The notes beneath the pieces are model-generated. The model was not told the DNA's origin. It searched no databases and saw only the letters and a program-made list of their open reading frames with translations. From an uncultured Chryseolinea sp. (lineage in GTDB: Bacteria > Bacteroidota > Bacteroidia > Cytophagales > Cyclobacteriaceae): a stretch of DNA of 5,329 bases. Positions 1-5,329 of the stretch are shown one piece after another (position 1 is the stretch's first letter; each line of letters begins with the position of its first letter). Position numbers and translations under genes: made by a program. Location: assembly GCA_946478915.1 (NCBI GenBank), contig CAMLER010000397.1:1-5329 (forward strand). The letters run 5' to 3'.

Positions 1-115
1 CACGGTGATCAGTTGCGCCGTGGCGATCAAAGCAGAAAATAACAAAAGCTTTAAGCGGCCATTGGGCGACCTCCAGAAAATTCGCGATGAATTTGAAAAG
101 ACGGAAAACGAGTAG
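1..115 (+). CDS. C-terminal end of an unidentified protein (5' end outside window)
   Basis: A reading frame is open from base 2 to a TAG stop at 113-115 and gives 37 residues. It starts with a short hydrophobic stretch (TVISCAVAIKAEN) and ends in a charged, probably helical tail rich in Lys, Asp and Glu (RPLGDLQKIRDEFEKTENE). The composition looks like real protein: an amphipathic charged C-terminus with a stop in a sensible place and no stop upstream in the visible part. The visible piece is too short to assign a family, and I do not recognise it. A hotdog-fold thioesterase tail crossed my mind but cannot be supported. The gene converges on the PEP mutase-like gene across a 278-base gap. Confidence 0.5.
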   Translation, partial: TVISCAVAIKAENNKSFKRPLGDLQKIRDEFEKTENE

Positions 116-393
116 AAATATTGACCCCCGCTTTAAAGCCTCAATTTTAGCTTCACATGAAGCAATTTAAACACCAACAAATCAGTGCTTTATAAGTTTT
201 GATTAAAGCGCAAGTAGAATACTATAATTCATTCTTTTAATGCTTGAGGTTGTTAAAGGGGTATGGAATACTGCGCGCTTCGTGACCTATTCCTTATTCC
301 TCCTACCCTTATACTTGGATTTGGTAGAGGCTTAACACAAAAACAACTTGACAAAGTAGTGTTAACAATATTGTTTTGCTATCAATAATTCAG
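116..393. other. Non-coding gap between convergent genes
   Basis: No open frame of useful length is present on either strand. The stretch is AT-rich and holds several short inverted repeats: a perfect 10-base palindrome (gctttaaagc, 130-139), a small hairpin with 5-bp arms gcttc/gaagc and a 4-base loop (150-163), an 8-bp stem at 185-211 listed separately, a 7-bp inverted repeat ttaacac/gtgttaa (332-338 and 359-365), and a 12-base palindrome aacaatattgtt (364-375). None is followed by a clear T-run. Because genes on both sides end here, transcription termination is the likeliest role. I see no tRNA or recognisable small RNA. Confidence 0.5.
185..211. terminator. Weak candidate bidirectional terminator hairpin
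   Basis: Arms gtgcttta (185-192) and taaagcgc (204-211) pair over 8 bp with one G-U wobble around an 11-base loop. The hairpin lies 69 bases after the stop of the left-hand plus-strand gene and 173 bases past the stop of the minus-strand PEPM-like gene. There is no T-tract on either side and the stem is AT-rich, so this is only a positional guess. Confidence 0.2.
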
Positions 394-1239
394 TTAAGCA
401 TTCTTTACCAATTTTTTCAAATGTTCTGAAGTCACATCATTTTGTAAAACATCGGTTAAACCGTCGTGACCTTTAAGTTTTAACGCAAGATCCTTCATCG
501 CTTTGATAGCAATTTTTAAATAGCCAGGCCCCAGGCTCAGCCGTGCAACGCCTATCTCTTCCATTGTCTTGAAATCGGGAATGCCTGGTATAGCAATAAC
601 ATTGACGGGAGATTCTAATGTTTTAATTACCTTAAAAAGATCGTCTTTCTCCTTCATCCCCGGCGGAAAAATGCAATCCGCTCCAGCATCCAAATATGCT
701 TTTCCCCTGTCAATAGTTTCGTTGAGCTTTCGATCCTGCGGGTAAAGATTGGGCCGTAGATAAACATCCGTCCGGGCATTTATGAAAAACGGAATTCCGG
801 CCTCTTCCGCTGTCCTGCGAACAACCTTAATACGTTTGCACTGTACGTCCACAGGATAAAGTTCGCCGCTCCTTGTATTATAATCTTCGAGGTTCAATCC
901 CACAACGCCAGTTTGCAGGAGCAAATCTATATTCCTTTGTAAGGTGACGTCGTCACCGGCATACCCACTCTCGAAATCCGCGCTCACAGGAACCTTTACT
1001 ATCCTTGTGATTTCGGATATTCTTGTCAACGCATCATGAAGAGGAATTTGCTCACCATCATCATATCCATTGGTAAAAGCAACGGAGGCACTGGCGGTTG
1101 CTATTGCAGCATACCCGAGGCTTTCAAGCAGTCGCGCACCTAACGGATCCCAAATATTAGGAAGGATGAGCATCTCTCCTCCTTTGTGTAGTGCCCTGAA
1201 CGTTCTCGCCTTTTCTTCCTGGGTGTCAAAATTTTCCAT
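394..1239 (-). CDS. Isocitrate lyase/PEP mutase superfamily protein
   Basis: This is a 281-residue cytosolic TIM-barrel enzyme of the isocitrate lyase/phosphoenolpyruvate mutase superfamily (PrpB-like, PEP_mutase type). Members cleave or form C-C or P-C bonds in 2-oxo or 2-hydroxy acids, using Mg2+. The N-terminus fits the family pattern (FRALHKGG...LILPNIWDPLGARLLESLGY, residues 14-43). The metal-site signature ADFESGYAG is at 87-95 with Asp88 and Glu90, a second acidic pair sits in NLEDY (Glu118, Asp119), and the substrate-binding Arg is probably Arg156 in NARTD. The KKCGH-type catalytic-loop motif of true isocitrate and methylisocitrate lyases is absent: the matching loop, just after NLEDY, reads NTRSGELYP and has no Cys. 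The substrate is therefore unknown; oxaloacetate hydrolase, dimethylmalate lyase or phosphonomutase activities are all possible. I chose the ATG at 1239 because the family starts about here; an in-frame TTG at 1269 would add ten atypical residues. The 178-base gap to doxX suggests separate transcription. Confidence 0.88.
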   Translation of the reverse strand: MENFDTQEEKARTFRALHKGGEMLILPNIWDPLGARLLESLGYAAIATASASVAFTNGYDDGEQIPLHDALTRISEITRIVKVPVSADFESGYAGDDVTLQRNIDLLLQTGVVGLNLEDYNTRSGELYPVDVQCKRIKVVRRTAEEAGIPFFINARTDVYLRPNLYPQDRKLNETIDRGKAYLDAGADCIFPPGMKEKDDLFKVIKTLESPVNVIAIPGIPDFKTMEEIGVARLSLGPGYLKIAIKAMKDLALKLKGHDGLTDVLQNDVTSEHLKKLVKNA

Positions 1240-1270
1240 GGGGGTTTGTGTAAAGCCAACAAAGTACAAT

Positions 1271-1300
1271 GCCGGAACTTAGTCTAATAACAGCCGGAAC
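1271..1300. repeat. Direct repeat gccggaac x2, upstream of the PEPM-like gene
   Basis: The octamer gccggaac occurs at 1271-1278 and again at 1293-1300. The copies are 22 bases apart start to start, close to two helical turns, and lie 32-61 bases upstream of the ATG at 1239. On the minus strand a TACTTTG (1266 down to 1260) lies just downstream of the repeats. It resembles the Bacteroidota -7 element TAnnTTTG but is one base short, and I see no good -33 TTG at the right distance. A same-face protein-binding site overlapping a promoter would fit, but two octamers can arise by chance. Confidence 0.25.
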
Positions 1301-1417
1301 GCAAGAAGGTATAGAGCTTTATTTATTTTTTTAAGTCCAAGACGAGAACGAGGCGAAATTGGAGGGACTTCCTTACGGTGATCGTTGATAAACAATCTAA
1401 TTTTGGGAGTAATTGTG

Positions 1418-1837
1418 TTACCGGTCTCGTTTCGGTCTGAAAACCTTGGAATCCAAACTCCAATCCCCGGGGCCTGTAAGCAGGAAAAGCAATCCAAATA
1501 GAACAAACATGAAGGGATGTTGATCCTGATACCAGAAGCGGCCGTTTCCTACAAAGAATGTAATGTATGAAAATGTACCGATTGCCATCATCGCTCCTAT
1601 TCGAGTCATAAAACCGAGCAGCAATAAAATACCACAAATAAGTTCTGATGACTTGCCTACATATACCATGAATAAGGCATTCGACCCCGATACCATGCCA
1701 CCATCCACATAACTTTTCATGAGTTCAGCATCAAATACCTCTATGCCATGATAGATGACCAGCATGGCGAAAATGATCCGCACAATTGCAATGCCTTGCT
1801 TTAGTGGGACTAGTTCTGATGTAAGAAGGGAACTCAT
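1418..1837 (-). CDS. DoxX family integral membrane protein
   Basis: This is a 139-residue inner-membrane protein of the DoxX family, whose usual length is about 120-160 residues. Four hydrophobic segments are visible at roughly residues 15-35, 53-77, 79-96 and 108-121. Family features include the GKSSELICGILLLLGF stretch (61-76) followed by TRIGA, and a conserved ending TGPGDWSLD (121-129) just after the last helix. A basic tail (RPKRDR) follows and probably faces the cytoplasm. DoxX proteins have been linked to thiosulfate:quinone oxidoreductase subunits and to redox or oxidative-stress membrane complexes, but most are of unknown role, and nothing here points to one function. The start is a clear ATG at 1837. 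The serine hydrolase gene ends 49 bases upstream on the same strand, so co-transcription is possible. That gap is AT-rich, with a 10-base palindrome tataattata (1864-1873), and could instead hold a promoter. Confidence 0.9.
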   Translation of the reverse strand: MSSLLTSELVPLKQGIAIVRIIFAMLVIYHGIEVFDAELMKSYVDGGMVSGSNALFMVYVGKSSELICGILLLLGFMTRIGAMMAIGTFSYITFFVGNGRFWYQDQHPFMFVLFGLLFLLTGPGDWSLDSKVFRPKRDR

Positions 1838-1886
1838 GGTATTGTTATTAGGTTAATACAACTTATAATTATACGTTAGGCATTTG

Positions 1887-3281
1887 TCAGTTATCGGCAT
1901 CCTTTATTGCCTCACGCTCATCCTTCTTCTGCTTTGCGTATTTCATTTTAAACTTCGAAAGGTCTGATCGATATTTCTTCGGTCGCTGCAGTTCGTATTT
2001 GTAAACGTGTTGTCCTAATTGAAACAGCGCGGGTAACCCAACCGTATCGTAATCATACTTGTCATCATTCATCACTCCATCACTGTTTACGTATATTGTC
2101 GCCGTTAGCATGAACTCAATCCCGTTTCTAAAATCCACAATGTAGGAGACGTCCGTCATGCATCCGTAGGCCCAACCAGTCTTGTTAAAGACCCGGATAT
2201 AATCGGGAATCTTCTTTCCGCCAGACTTAAAAAAAAATTTTACATACGAATCGAAATAAATTGCCGTATCATATTTCGGATAGTCTGTTTCAGATGGATA
2301 CTGTGACAAATATCGATAAATGAACTCGTAATCTTCTTCATTCAAGCGAAACCGTTTCGTGGATGGCATGGATTCAGGGAACAATACTGCTTGCAAGCAT
2401 TGCTGAAGGTGATAAAGAGTAACATTGTTTGCGGTCGTAAAATCTATCGGGGATTGTATGAGACTGTCATTTGCGTAATGTGCCTTCCCCATTTTGTTGA
2501 TATGCGCGAAGTTGAACTTGTTGGTATTGAACGCCGCCGGCTGCCTATATAACAATTTTCCGTTGGCATCAATAAATCGAATAGAATTCGTATGCCTGTT
2601 TTCATCTTCATTCATTTTGACGAATCGTCGTGTAATTCGGAAATCGGGATAGCCCATTTCATGAAATCTACGGTTGATGCTCTCCTGCCCAACAAATTCA
2701 TACAGCCTGTTATAAGCAACATTATCGCTGATAAGAAATACCTTTTTTATAAAATGCGCAATTGACGGGAATCCGCTTTCCGAGGTGCTGTCCCTGAGCA
2801 TTTCGGTCTGTCCTGAATAACTGCTGTCTATCTGCATGGGGGTAAACATGCCGACGCCATATTTTTCTAAGCTGTGAAGCTTTTCAAGTGCCAAGACTGC
2901 AAGTGGCAGCTTTACGGTTGATGCCGGATTGAAATATTGCAGCGAGTCAACCTGATAATAGTAATTGCTCAATGAGGGTTGATTTTTTGAATCACGATTG
3001 ATCTGGGTGTAGATAAACTGCAACCTGTAACTTTCAGGATGTTGAAGGACGTGTTGAAGCAGACTGTCGCTATTATTCATCAAAAGCTCCTTTACCAACC
3101 GGTCTGTTCTGGGCTGCGCGAAAACAGACAAGGGAAATATTATTGCTAAAAGTATTCCTGGAAATCGCACAAGAAGAAAATATGTGAGGGCGTTTAATTG
3201 CAAGATAAAAAATGTACGAATACTCAGCGCGCTTCTGACTTTCACATTCTTCCGCGAGCCGTCCTTTATTTTCGCTGGCAT
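1887..3281 (-). CDS. Exported class A beta-lactamase-like serine hydrolase
   Basis: As called, the protein has 464 residues. The penicillin-binding fold signatures are in order: SxxK at Ser121-Thr-Val-Lys124 (in FNPASTVKLP), Ser185-Asp-Asn187, and Lys367-Thr-Gly369 (in VFNKTGWAYG). A signal peptide ends in a likely cleavage site SVFA|QP after Ala55, so the mature enzyme is periplasmic or exported. The Bacteroidota proteins this resembles are larger than true class A beta-lactamases (about 290 residues), with an extra insert between the SDN and KTG motifs and a basic C-terminal tail (about 435-461, Lys-rich). They are generally annotated as serine hydrolases of unproven substrate, so antibiotic resistance should not be assumed. 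The classic Glu-x-x-Leu-Asn omega-loop motif is not evident; Glu227 in ENRHTN is a candidate general base. Three starts compete: TTG 3338, ATG 3281 and GTG 3170. The GTG gives a compact 18-residue signal peptide (MRFPGILLAIIFPLSVFA) and a 427-residue precursor. The ATG is kept as the conventional codon. Confidence 0.85.
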   Translation of the reverse strand: MPAKIKDGSRKNVKVRSALSIRTFFILQLNALTYFLLVRFPGILLAIIFPLSVFAQPRTDRLVKELLMNNSDSLLQHVLQHPESYRLQFIYTQINRDSKNQPSLSNYYYQVDSLQYFNPASTVKLPLAVLALEKLHSLEKYGVGMFTPMQIDSSYSGQTEMLRDSTSESGFPSIAHFIKKVFLISDNVAYNRLYEFVGQESINRRFHEMGYPDFRITRRFVKMNEDENRHTNSIRFIDANGKLLYRQPAAFNTNKFNFAHINKMGKAHYANDSLIQSPIDFTTANNVTLYHLQQCLQAVLFPESMPSTKRFRLNEEDYEFIYRYLSQYPSETDYPKYDTAIYFDSYVKFFFKSGGKKIPDYIRVFNKTGWAYGCMTDVSYIVDFRNGIEFMLTATIYVNSDGVMNDDKYDYDTVGLPALFQLGQHVYKYELQRPKKYRSDLSKFKMKYAKQKKDEREAIKDADN

Positions 3282-3369
3282 CTTTAAGGCTGATAAGTAT
3301 GAAGCAATACGTCTATCTCTGAGCAGTTCTCCTTTCAATTTGTTTTTTTGGGTATCAAATCCGATTGCT

Positions 3370-3385
3370 AAAAAAACAATTTTTT
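3370..3385. other. A-tract/T-tract element in the divergent region
   Basis: Seven A (3370-3376), then CAA, then six T (3380-3385) form a homopolymer block about 90-105 bases upstream of the serine hydrolase ATG. It could bend DNA or act as an UP-like element. No clean TTG...TAnnTTTG promoter pair was found on the minus strand downstream of it; the nearest -7-like string is CGGATTTG. Confidence 0.25.
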
Positions 3386-3450
3386 ACTACTTTTGACCCG
3401 TCATATGTTTAAAAGCATCTATAGCATCAACGCCGGAATAATTGCCTGAT

Positions 3451-3473
3451 CTGCAGCCAACCTGTAGCTGCAG
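3451..3473. repeat. Inverted repeat ctgcagc/gctgcag upstream of rsgA
   Basis: Perfect 7-bp arms at 3451-3457 and 3467-3473 flank a 9-base loop. The right arm is also part of a 10-base palindrome agctgcagct (3466-3475). It lies about 92-114 bases before the rsgA ATG in the divergent intergenic region. It could be a leader hairpin or a protein-binding site. No T-run follows, so it does not look like a terminator. Confidence 0.35.
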
Positions 3474-3495
3474 CTGATTATTTCTTCTTAAATCT

Positions 3496-3509
3496 TATTG
3501 TTAACAATA
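3496..3509. promoter_or_regulatory. 14-base perfect palindrome upstream of rsgA
   Basis: The sequence tattgttaacaata is a perfect palindrome centred 62 bases upstream of the rsgA start codon, a distance typical of operators or promoter-proximal sites. Its right half and the next base, gttaacaatat (3500-3510), recur exactly at 361-371 near the left end of the window. A weak -7-like string, tgcgtttg (3526-3533), lies between it and the gene, but the spacing to the nearest TTG is too long for a good Bacteroidota promoter. The regulatory role is inferred only from symmetry and position. Confidence 0.3.
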
Positions 3510-3564
3510 TAACGGATTGCTATTGTGCGTTTGCGCCCAATACATCCGATAAACTATTCTACAA

Positions 3565-4620
3565 ATGGCATCTCTTGAAAGTTATGGCTGGAAGCTATAC
3601 CGCCATTCCTCATACATATTATCAGACGGCGAATCAATCGGCCGTGTCATAAGCATTAAAGGCTTTAAGTACTATCTGACTACAGAAGGTAACGACCTTG
3701 AGACAGAACTCTCCGGACGATTGCTTTACGGTAGCGAACCCGAGGATCTTCCTAAAGTTGGTGACTGGGTTACTTTTCTTGACTATGGAGAAAATGGATA
3801 CATCATCAAAGTTTTACCGCGCTTGAATGAACTCGCGCGAAAAAATCCGGGGAACAAAACAGAGCGCCAGGTATTGGCAGCGAATATTGATTACGCGTTA
3901 ATTGTTCAGGGGCTTGATCGCGACTTCAATCTTATGCGTCTCGAACGATACTTGACACAAATCTCTGCTTGTAACATTGAACCTATTGTAGTATTAAACA
4001 AGGTCGATCTTATTGAAAATCGTGAAGTGTATTTGCACCAAGTTGAAAACCTTAAACGCGATTGCCATATATTTTTCTGCAGCACGGTTACCGGGGAAGG
4101 AATTCAAAGCTTAAAGAGCGCTCTCCAACCTTTTAAGACCTATATTTTGGTAGGTTCATCTGGCGTCGGGAAAAGTTCGCTTTTTAATACACTTTTGGAA
4201 ACTGACCTTCAAAGGATCCGGGAAGTTAGTTCGTTCAATGCGAAGGGAATGCATACTACAACTTCACGAGACCTCTTCAGACTTCCTGGCGGGAGCCTGT
4301 TAATCGATACGCCAGGTATGCGGGAATTCGGAATCACCGTGGAAGGTGATGAGGGCAACATGAGCCATTTCCCTGCCATTGCACAGTTCGCCCAGGCATG
4401 TCGTTATTCGGACTGTCAACACATCGGGGAATCAGGATGCGCGGTCGTTATGGCGGTTCAGACGGGTGAGCTTGACAGCAAGGTCTACGAAAGCTATCTA
4501 AAACTAATGAAGGAACATAGGCGGTTTGAAGTGCGGCTCGAAGACCGGAAACGTCTCAACAAACAATTCGGTAAAATGACAAGGGAGGCAAAAAATCATA
4601 GGAAGAAGAACAAGTACTAA
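3565..4620 (+). CDS. rsgA: Ribosome small subunit-dependent GTPase A (RsgA/YjeQ type)
   Basis: This is a 351-residue, circularly permuted GTPase. RsgA binds the 30S subunit late in assembly, and its GTP hydrolysis accompanies release of RbfA and maturation of the decoding region. The permuted motif order is plain: G4 NKVD (145-148), G5-like STVTGEG (173-179), G1/P-loop GSSGVGKSS (197-205), G2 with GMHTTTSRD (228-236), G3 DTPG (248-251). Before the GTPase lies an OB-fold region (about 20-100, including VGDWVTF). After it comes the zinc-binding knuckle Cys279-x4-Cys284-x-His286-x5-Cys292, with the same spacing as the E. coli protein. The C-terminus is strongly basic (REAKNHRKKNKY), suited to rRNA contact. 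The length is near E. coli RsgA (350) and longer than B. subtilis YloQ (298). The ATG at 3565 is the natural start, with no Shine-Dalgarno, as is usual in this phylum. The gene appears monocistronic. Bacteroidota often carry more than one RsgA-like protein; this long form may be the paralogue. Confidence 0.95.
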   Translation: MASLESYGWKLYRHSSYILSDGESIGRVISIKGFKYYLTTEGNDLETELSGRLLYGSEPEDLPKVGDWVTFLDYGENGYIIKVLPRLNELARKNPGNKTERQVLAANIDYALIVQGLDRDFNLMRLERYLTQISACNIEPIVVLNKVDLIENREVYLHQVENLKRDCHIFFCSTVTGEGIQSLKSALQPFKTYILVGSSGVGKSSLFNTLLETDLQRIREVSSFNAKGMHTTTSRDLFRLPGGSLLIDTPGMREFGITVEGDEGNMSHFPAIAQFAQACRYSDCQHIGESGCAVVMAVQTGELDSKVYESYLKLMKEHRRFEVRLEDRKRLNKQFGKMTREAKNHRKKNKY

Positions 4621-4645
4621 GTGTCGGGTCAGCGCTCCATTGTAT

Positions 4646-4684
4646 GTCGGCAACAACTATCAATAATCGATGGTTGTTGCTGAT
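4646..4684. terminator. Hairpin between convergent rsgA and glxA-type genes
   Basis: Arms 4646-4661 (gtcggcaacaactatc) and 4669-4684 (gatggttgttgctgat) pair over 16 bp with three G-U wobbles and no mismatches around a 7-base loop (aataatc). The core gcaacaac/gttgttgc is perfect. It begins 26 bases after the rsgA stop and ends 35 bases short of the stop of the opposing gene, the expected place for a shared terminator. Neither side has a run of T, so it is not a textbook intrinsic terminator. An outer pair, cgggt (4625-4629) with acccg (4696-4700), could extend the fold. Confidence 0.55.
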
Positions 4685-4719
4685 CTTCCTGGTTAACCCG
4701 GATTTCCACTCCCAACACG

Positions 4720-5329
4720 TTAAACGTACGGCTGCAGTATCGTGTCTTTCTCCAAAGCACGAATATTTCTATTGTATTTATTGCGATACTCTACTGGTGA
4801 CATCCCTACGATCTTCTTGAAAATATTTCTGAAACTTTTTACGTCTGAGTATCCAATATCGTAAACAATATCATTGATAATCTTAACCCCTGTTTCAAGT
4901 GCTTTCTTCGCGGCCTCTACCTTTACCCGCTGAATGTATTCTGTCACTGAATGCGTCGTGGCATCTTTAAAACGGCGTTCAAGATTTCTTTTTCCTAAAG
5001 AAACATAATCCGCAAGCTGCGGAACAGTTATCCGCTGCCCAAAATTCTTTTCGATAAATTCCTGGGCCTTCAGAATCTGCATATCTCCATGATTCTTATA
5101 GCCATGAAAGATCATAAACTGCGACTGATCGTTTCGGCCCATATCGATCGCAAATATTTTTGCGATAAAGACGACCAGTTCCCTGTCCATATACTTGTTA
5201 AGAAAATACAGAATAAGATTAAGGTAGGAATATGCTGCGCCGCTGGTGTAGATACCATTTTCATCGGTTAAGATCTGCTCCTCTACTACGTTTACGGCTG
5301 GAAACTCATTTCTGAAGTCATTGATGTGT
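4720..5329 (-). CDS. GlxA-type AraC-family transcriptional regulator, 5' truncated
   Basis: The frame stays open to the right edge, so the visible 202 residues are the C-terminal part of a longer protein (family members run about 310-340). The first 85 or so residues match the end of the DJ-1/PfpI-like domain that GlxA-type regulators carry, including the typical GIYTSGAA stretch (25-32) followed by a hydrophobic helix (LNLILYFL). The AraC/XylS DNA-binding domain follows from about residue 83. It has a first helix-turn-helix at about 100-123 (ITVPQLADYVSLGKRNLERR) and a second at about 151-185, including the hallmark DIGYSDVKSFRNIFKK and GMSPVEYR. A short tail (NRNIRALEKDTILQPYV) ends at the TAA. 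The ATG at 5190 lies inside the conserved DJ-1-like region and is not the start; 46 more in-frame codons precede it here. Such proteins bind DNA near their targets; the ligand and regulon cannot be told from this fragment. It converges on rsgA with a 99-base gap. Confidence 0.92.
   Translation of the reverse strand, partial: HINDFRNEFPAVNVVEEQILTDENGIYTSGAAYSYLNLILYFLNKYMDRELVVFIAKIFAIDMGRNDQSQFMIFHGYKNHGDMQILKAQEFIEKNFGQRITVPQLADYVSLGKRNLERRFKDATTHSVTEYIQRVKVEAAKKALETGVKIINDIVYDIGYSDVKSFRNIFKKIVGMSPVEYRNKYNRNIRALEKDTILQPYV

Noticed and set aside
265..293. Inverted repeat ggaata/tattcc as a terminator or RNA gene
   Set aside because: The stem is only 6 bp and AT-rich, with an 17-base loop and no T-run or conserved RNA features.
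1070..1282. Plus-strand 70-residue open frame opposite the PEPM-like gene
   Set aside because: It is an antisense shadow of a well-supported coding region, with no recognisable features.
1333..1370. Inverted repeat aagtcc/ggactt downstream of doxX as a terminator
   Set aside because: The perfect arms are only 6 bp with a 26-base loop, and on the minus strand the stem is followed by A-rich sequence rather than T-rich.
1279..1637. Minus-strand open frames overlapping the 3' half of doxX (75 and 104 residues)
   Set aside because: They are out of frame with a clear DoxX gene, show no family features, and DoxX has a natural ending after GPGDWSLD, so no frameshift needs explaining.
3329..3338. 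AAAGGAG on the minus strand as a Shine-Dalgarno for the hydrolase
   Set aside because: It lies just downstream of the TTG and about 50 bases upstream of the ATG, so it serves no plausible start; this phylum rarely uses such sites.
3184..3396. Plus-strand 70-residue open frame opposite the hydrolase 5' end
   Set aside because: It is antisense to the signal-peptide region and upstream DNA; its hydrophobic and Phe-rich look comes from the AT-rich tracts.
5089..5271. Plus-strand 60-residue open frame opposite the GlxA-type gene
   Set aside because: It is an antisense shadow of the DJ-1/AraC coding region.

Overview
The window looks like ordinary chromosomal DNA from a member of the Bacteroidota, probably near the Cytophagales or Chitinophagales. 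Three things suggest this: moderate, AT-leaning composition; start codons with almost no Shine-Dalgarno sequence; and close resemblance, from memory, of the serine hydrolase, DoxX and long RsgA proteins to families common in that phylum. The taxonomic placement is inference. I see no rRNA, tRNA, CRISPR array, transposase, integrase or phage gene.

Layout, left to right. Positions 1-115 hold the last 37 codons of an unidentified plus-strand gene. A non-coding stretch (116-393) follows, lying between convergent genes. A minus-strand block of three genes comes next. In transcription order these are an exported class A beta-lactamase-like serine hydrolase (3281 to 1887), a small DoxX-type membrane protein (1837 to 1418, 49 bases downstream) and a PEP mutase/isocitrate lyase superfamily enzyme (1239 to 394, after a 178-base gap). 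The first two could share a transcript. The third probably has its own promoter. A divergent intergenic region (3282-3564) separates this block from a plus-strand rsgA-type GTPase gene (3565-4620). That gene converges on the 3' part of a minus-strand GlxA-type AraC-family regulator, which runs off the right edge (4720-5329). A strong hairpin sits between the two converging genes.

The genes do not form an evident pathway. The hydrolase acts in the envelope, DoxX is an inner-membrane protein of unsettled role, the PEPM-like enzyme is a cytosolic C-C or P-C lyase of unknown substrate, RsgA matures the small ribosomal subunit, and the GlxA-type protein is a transcription factor. I found no convincing new system. 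The points most worth a second look are the start site and catalytic base of the serine hydrolase, the 5' continuation of the GlxA-type gene beyond its first in-window ATG, the convergent-gene hairpin, and small repeats or palindromes in front of the PEPM-like and rsgA genes.
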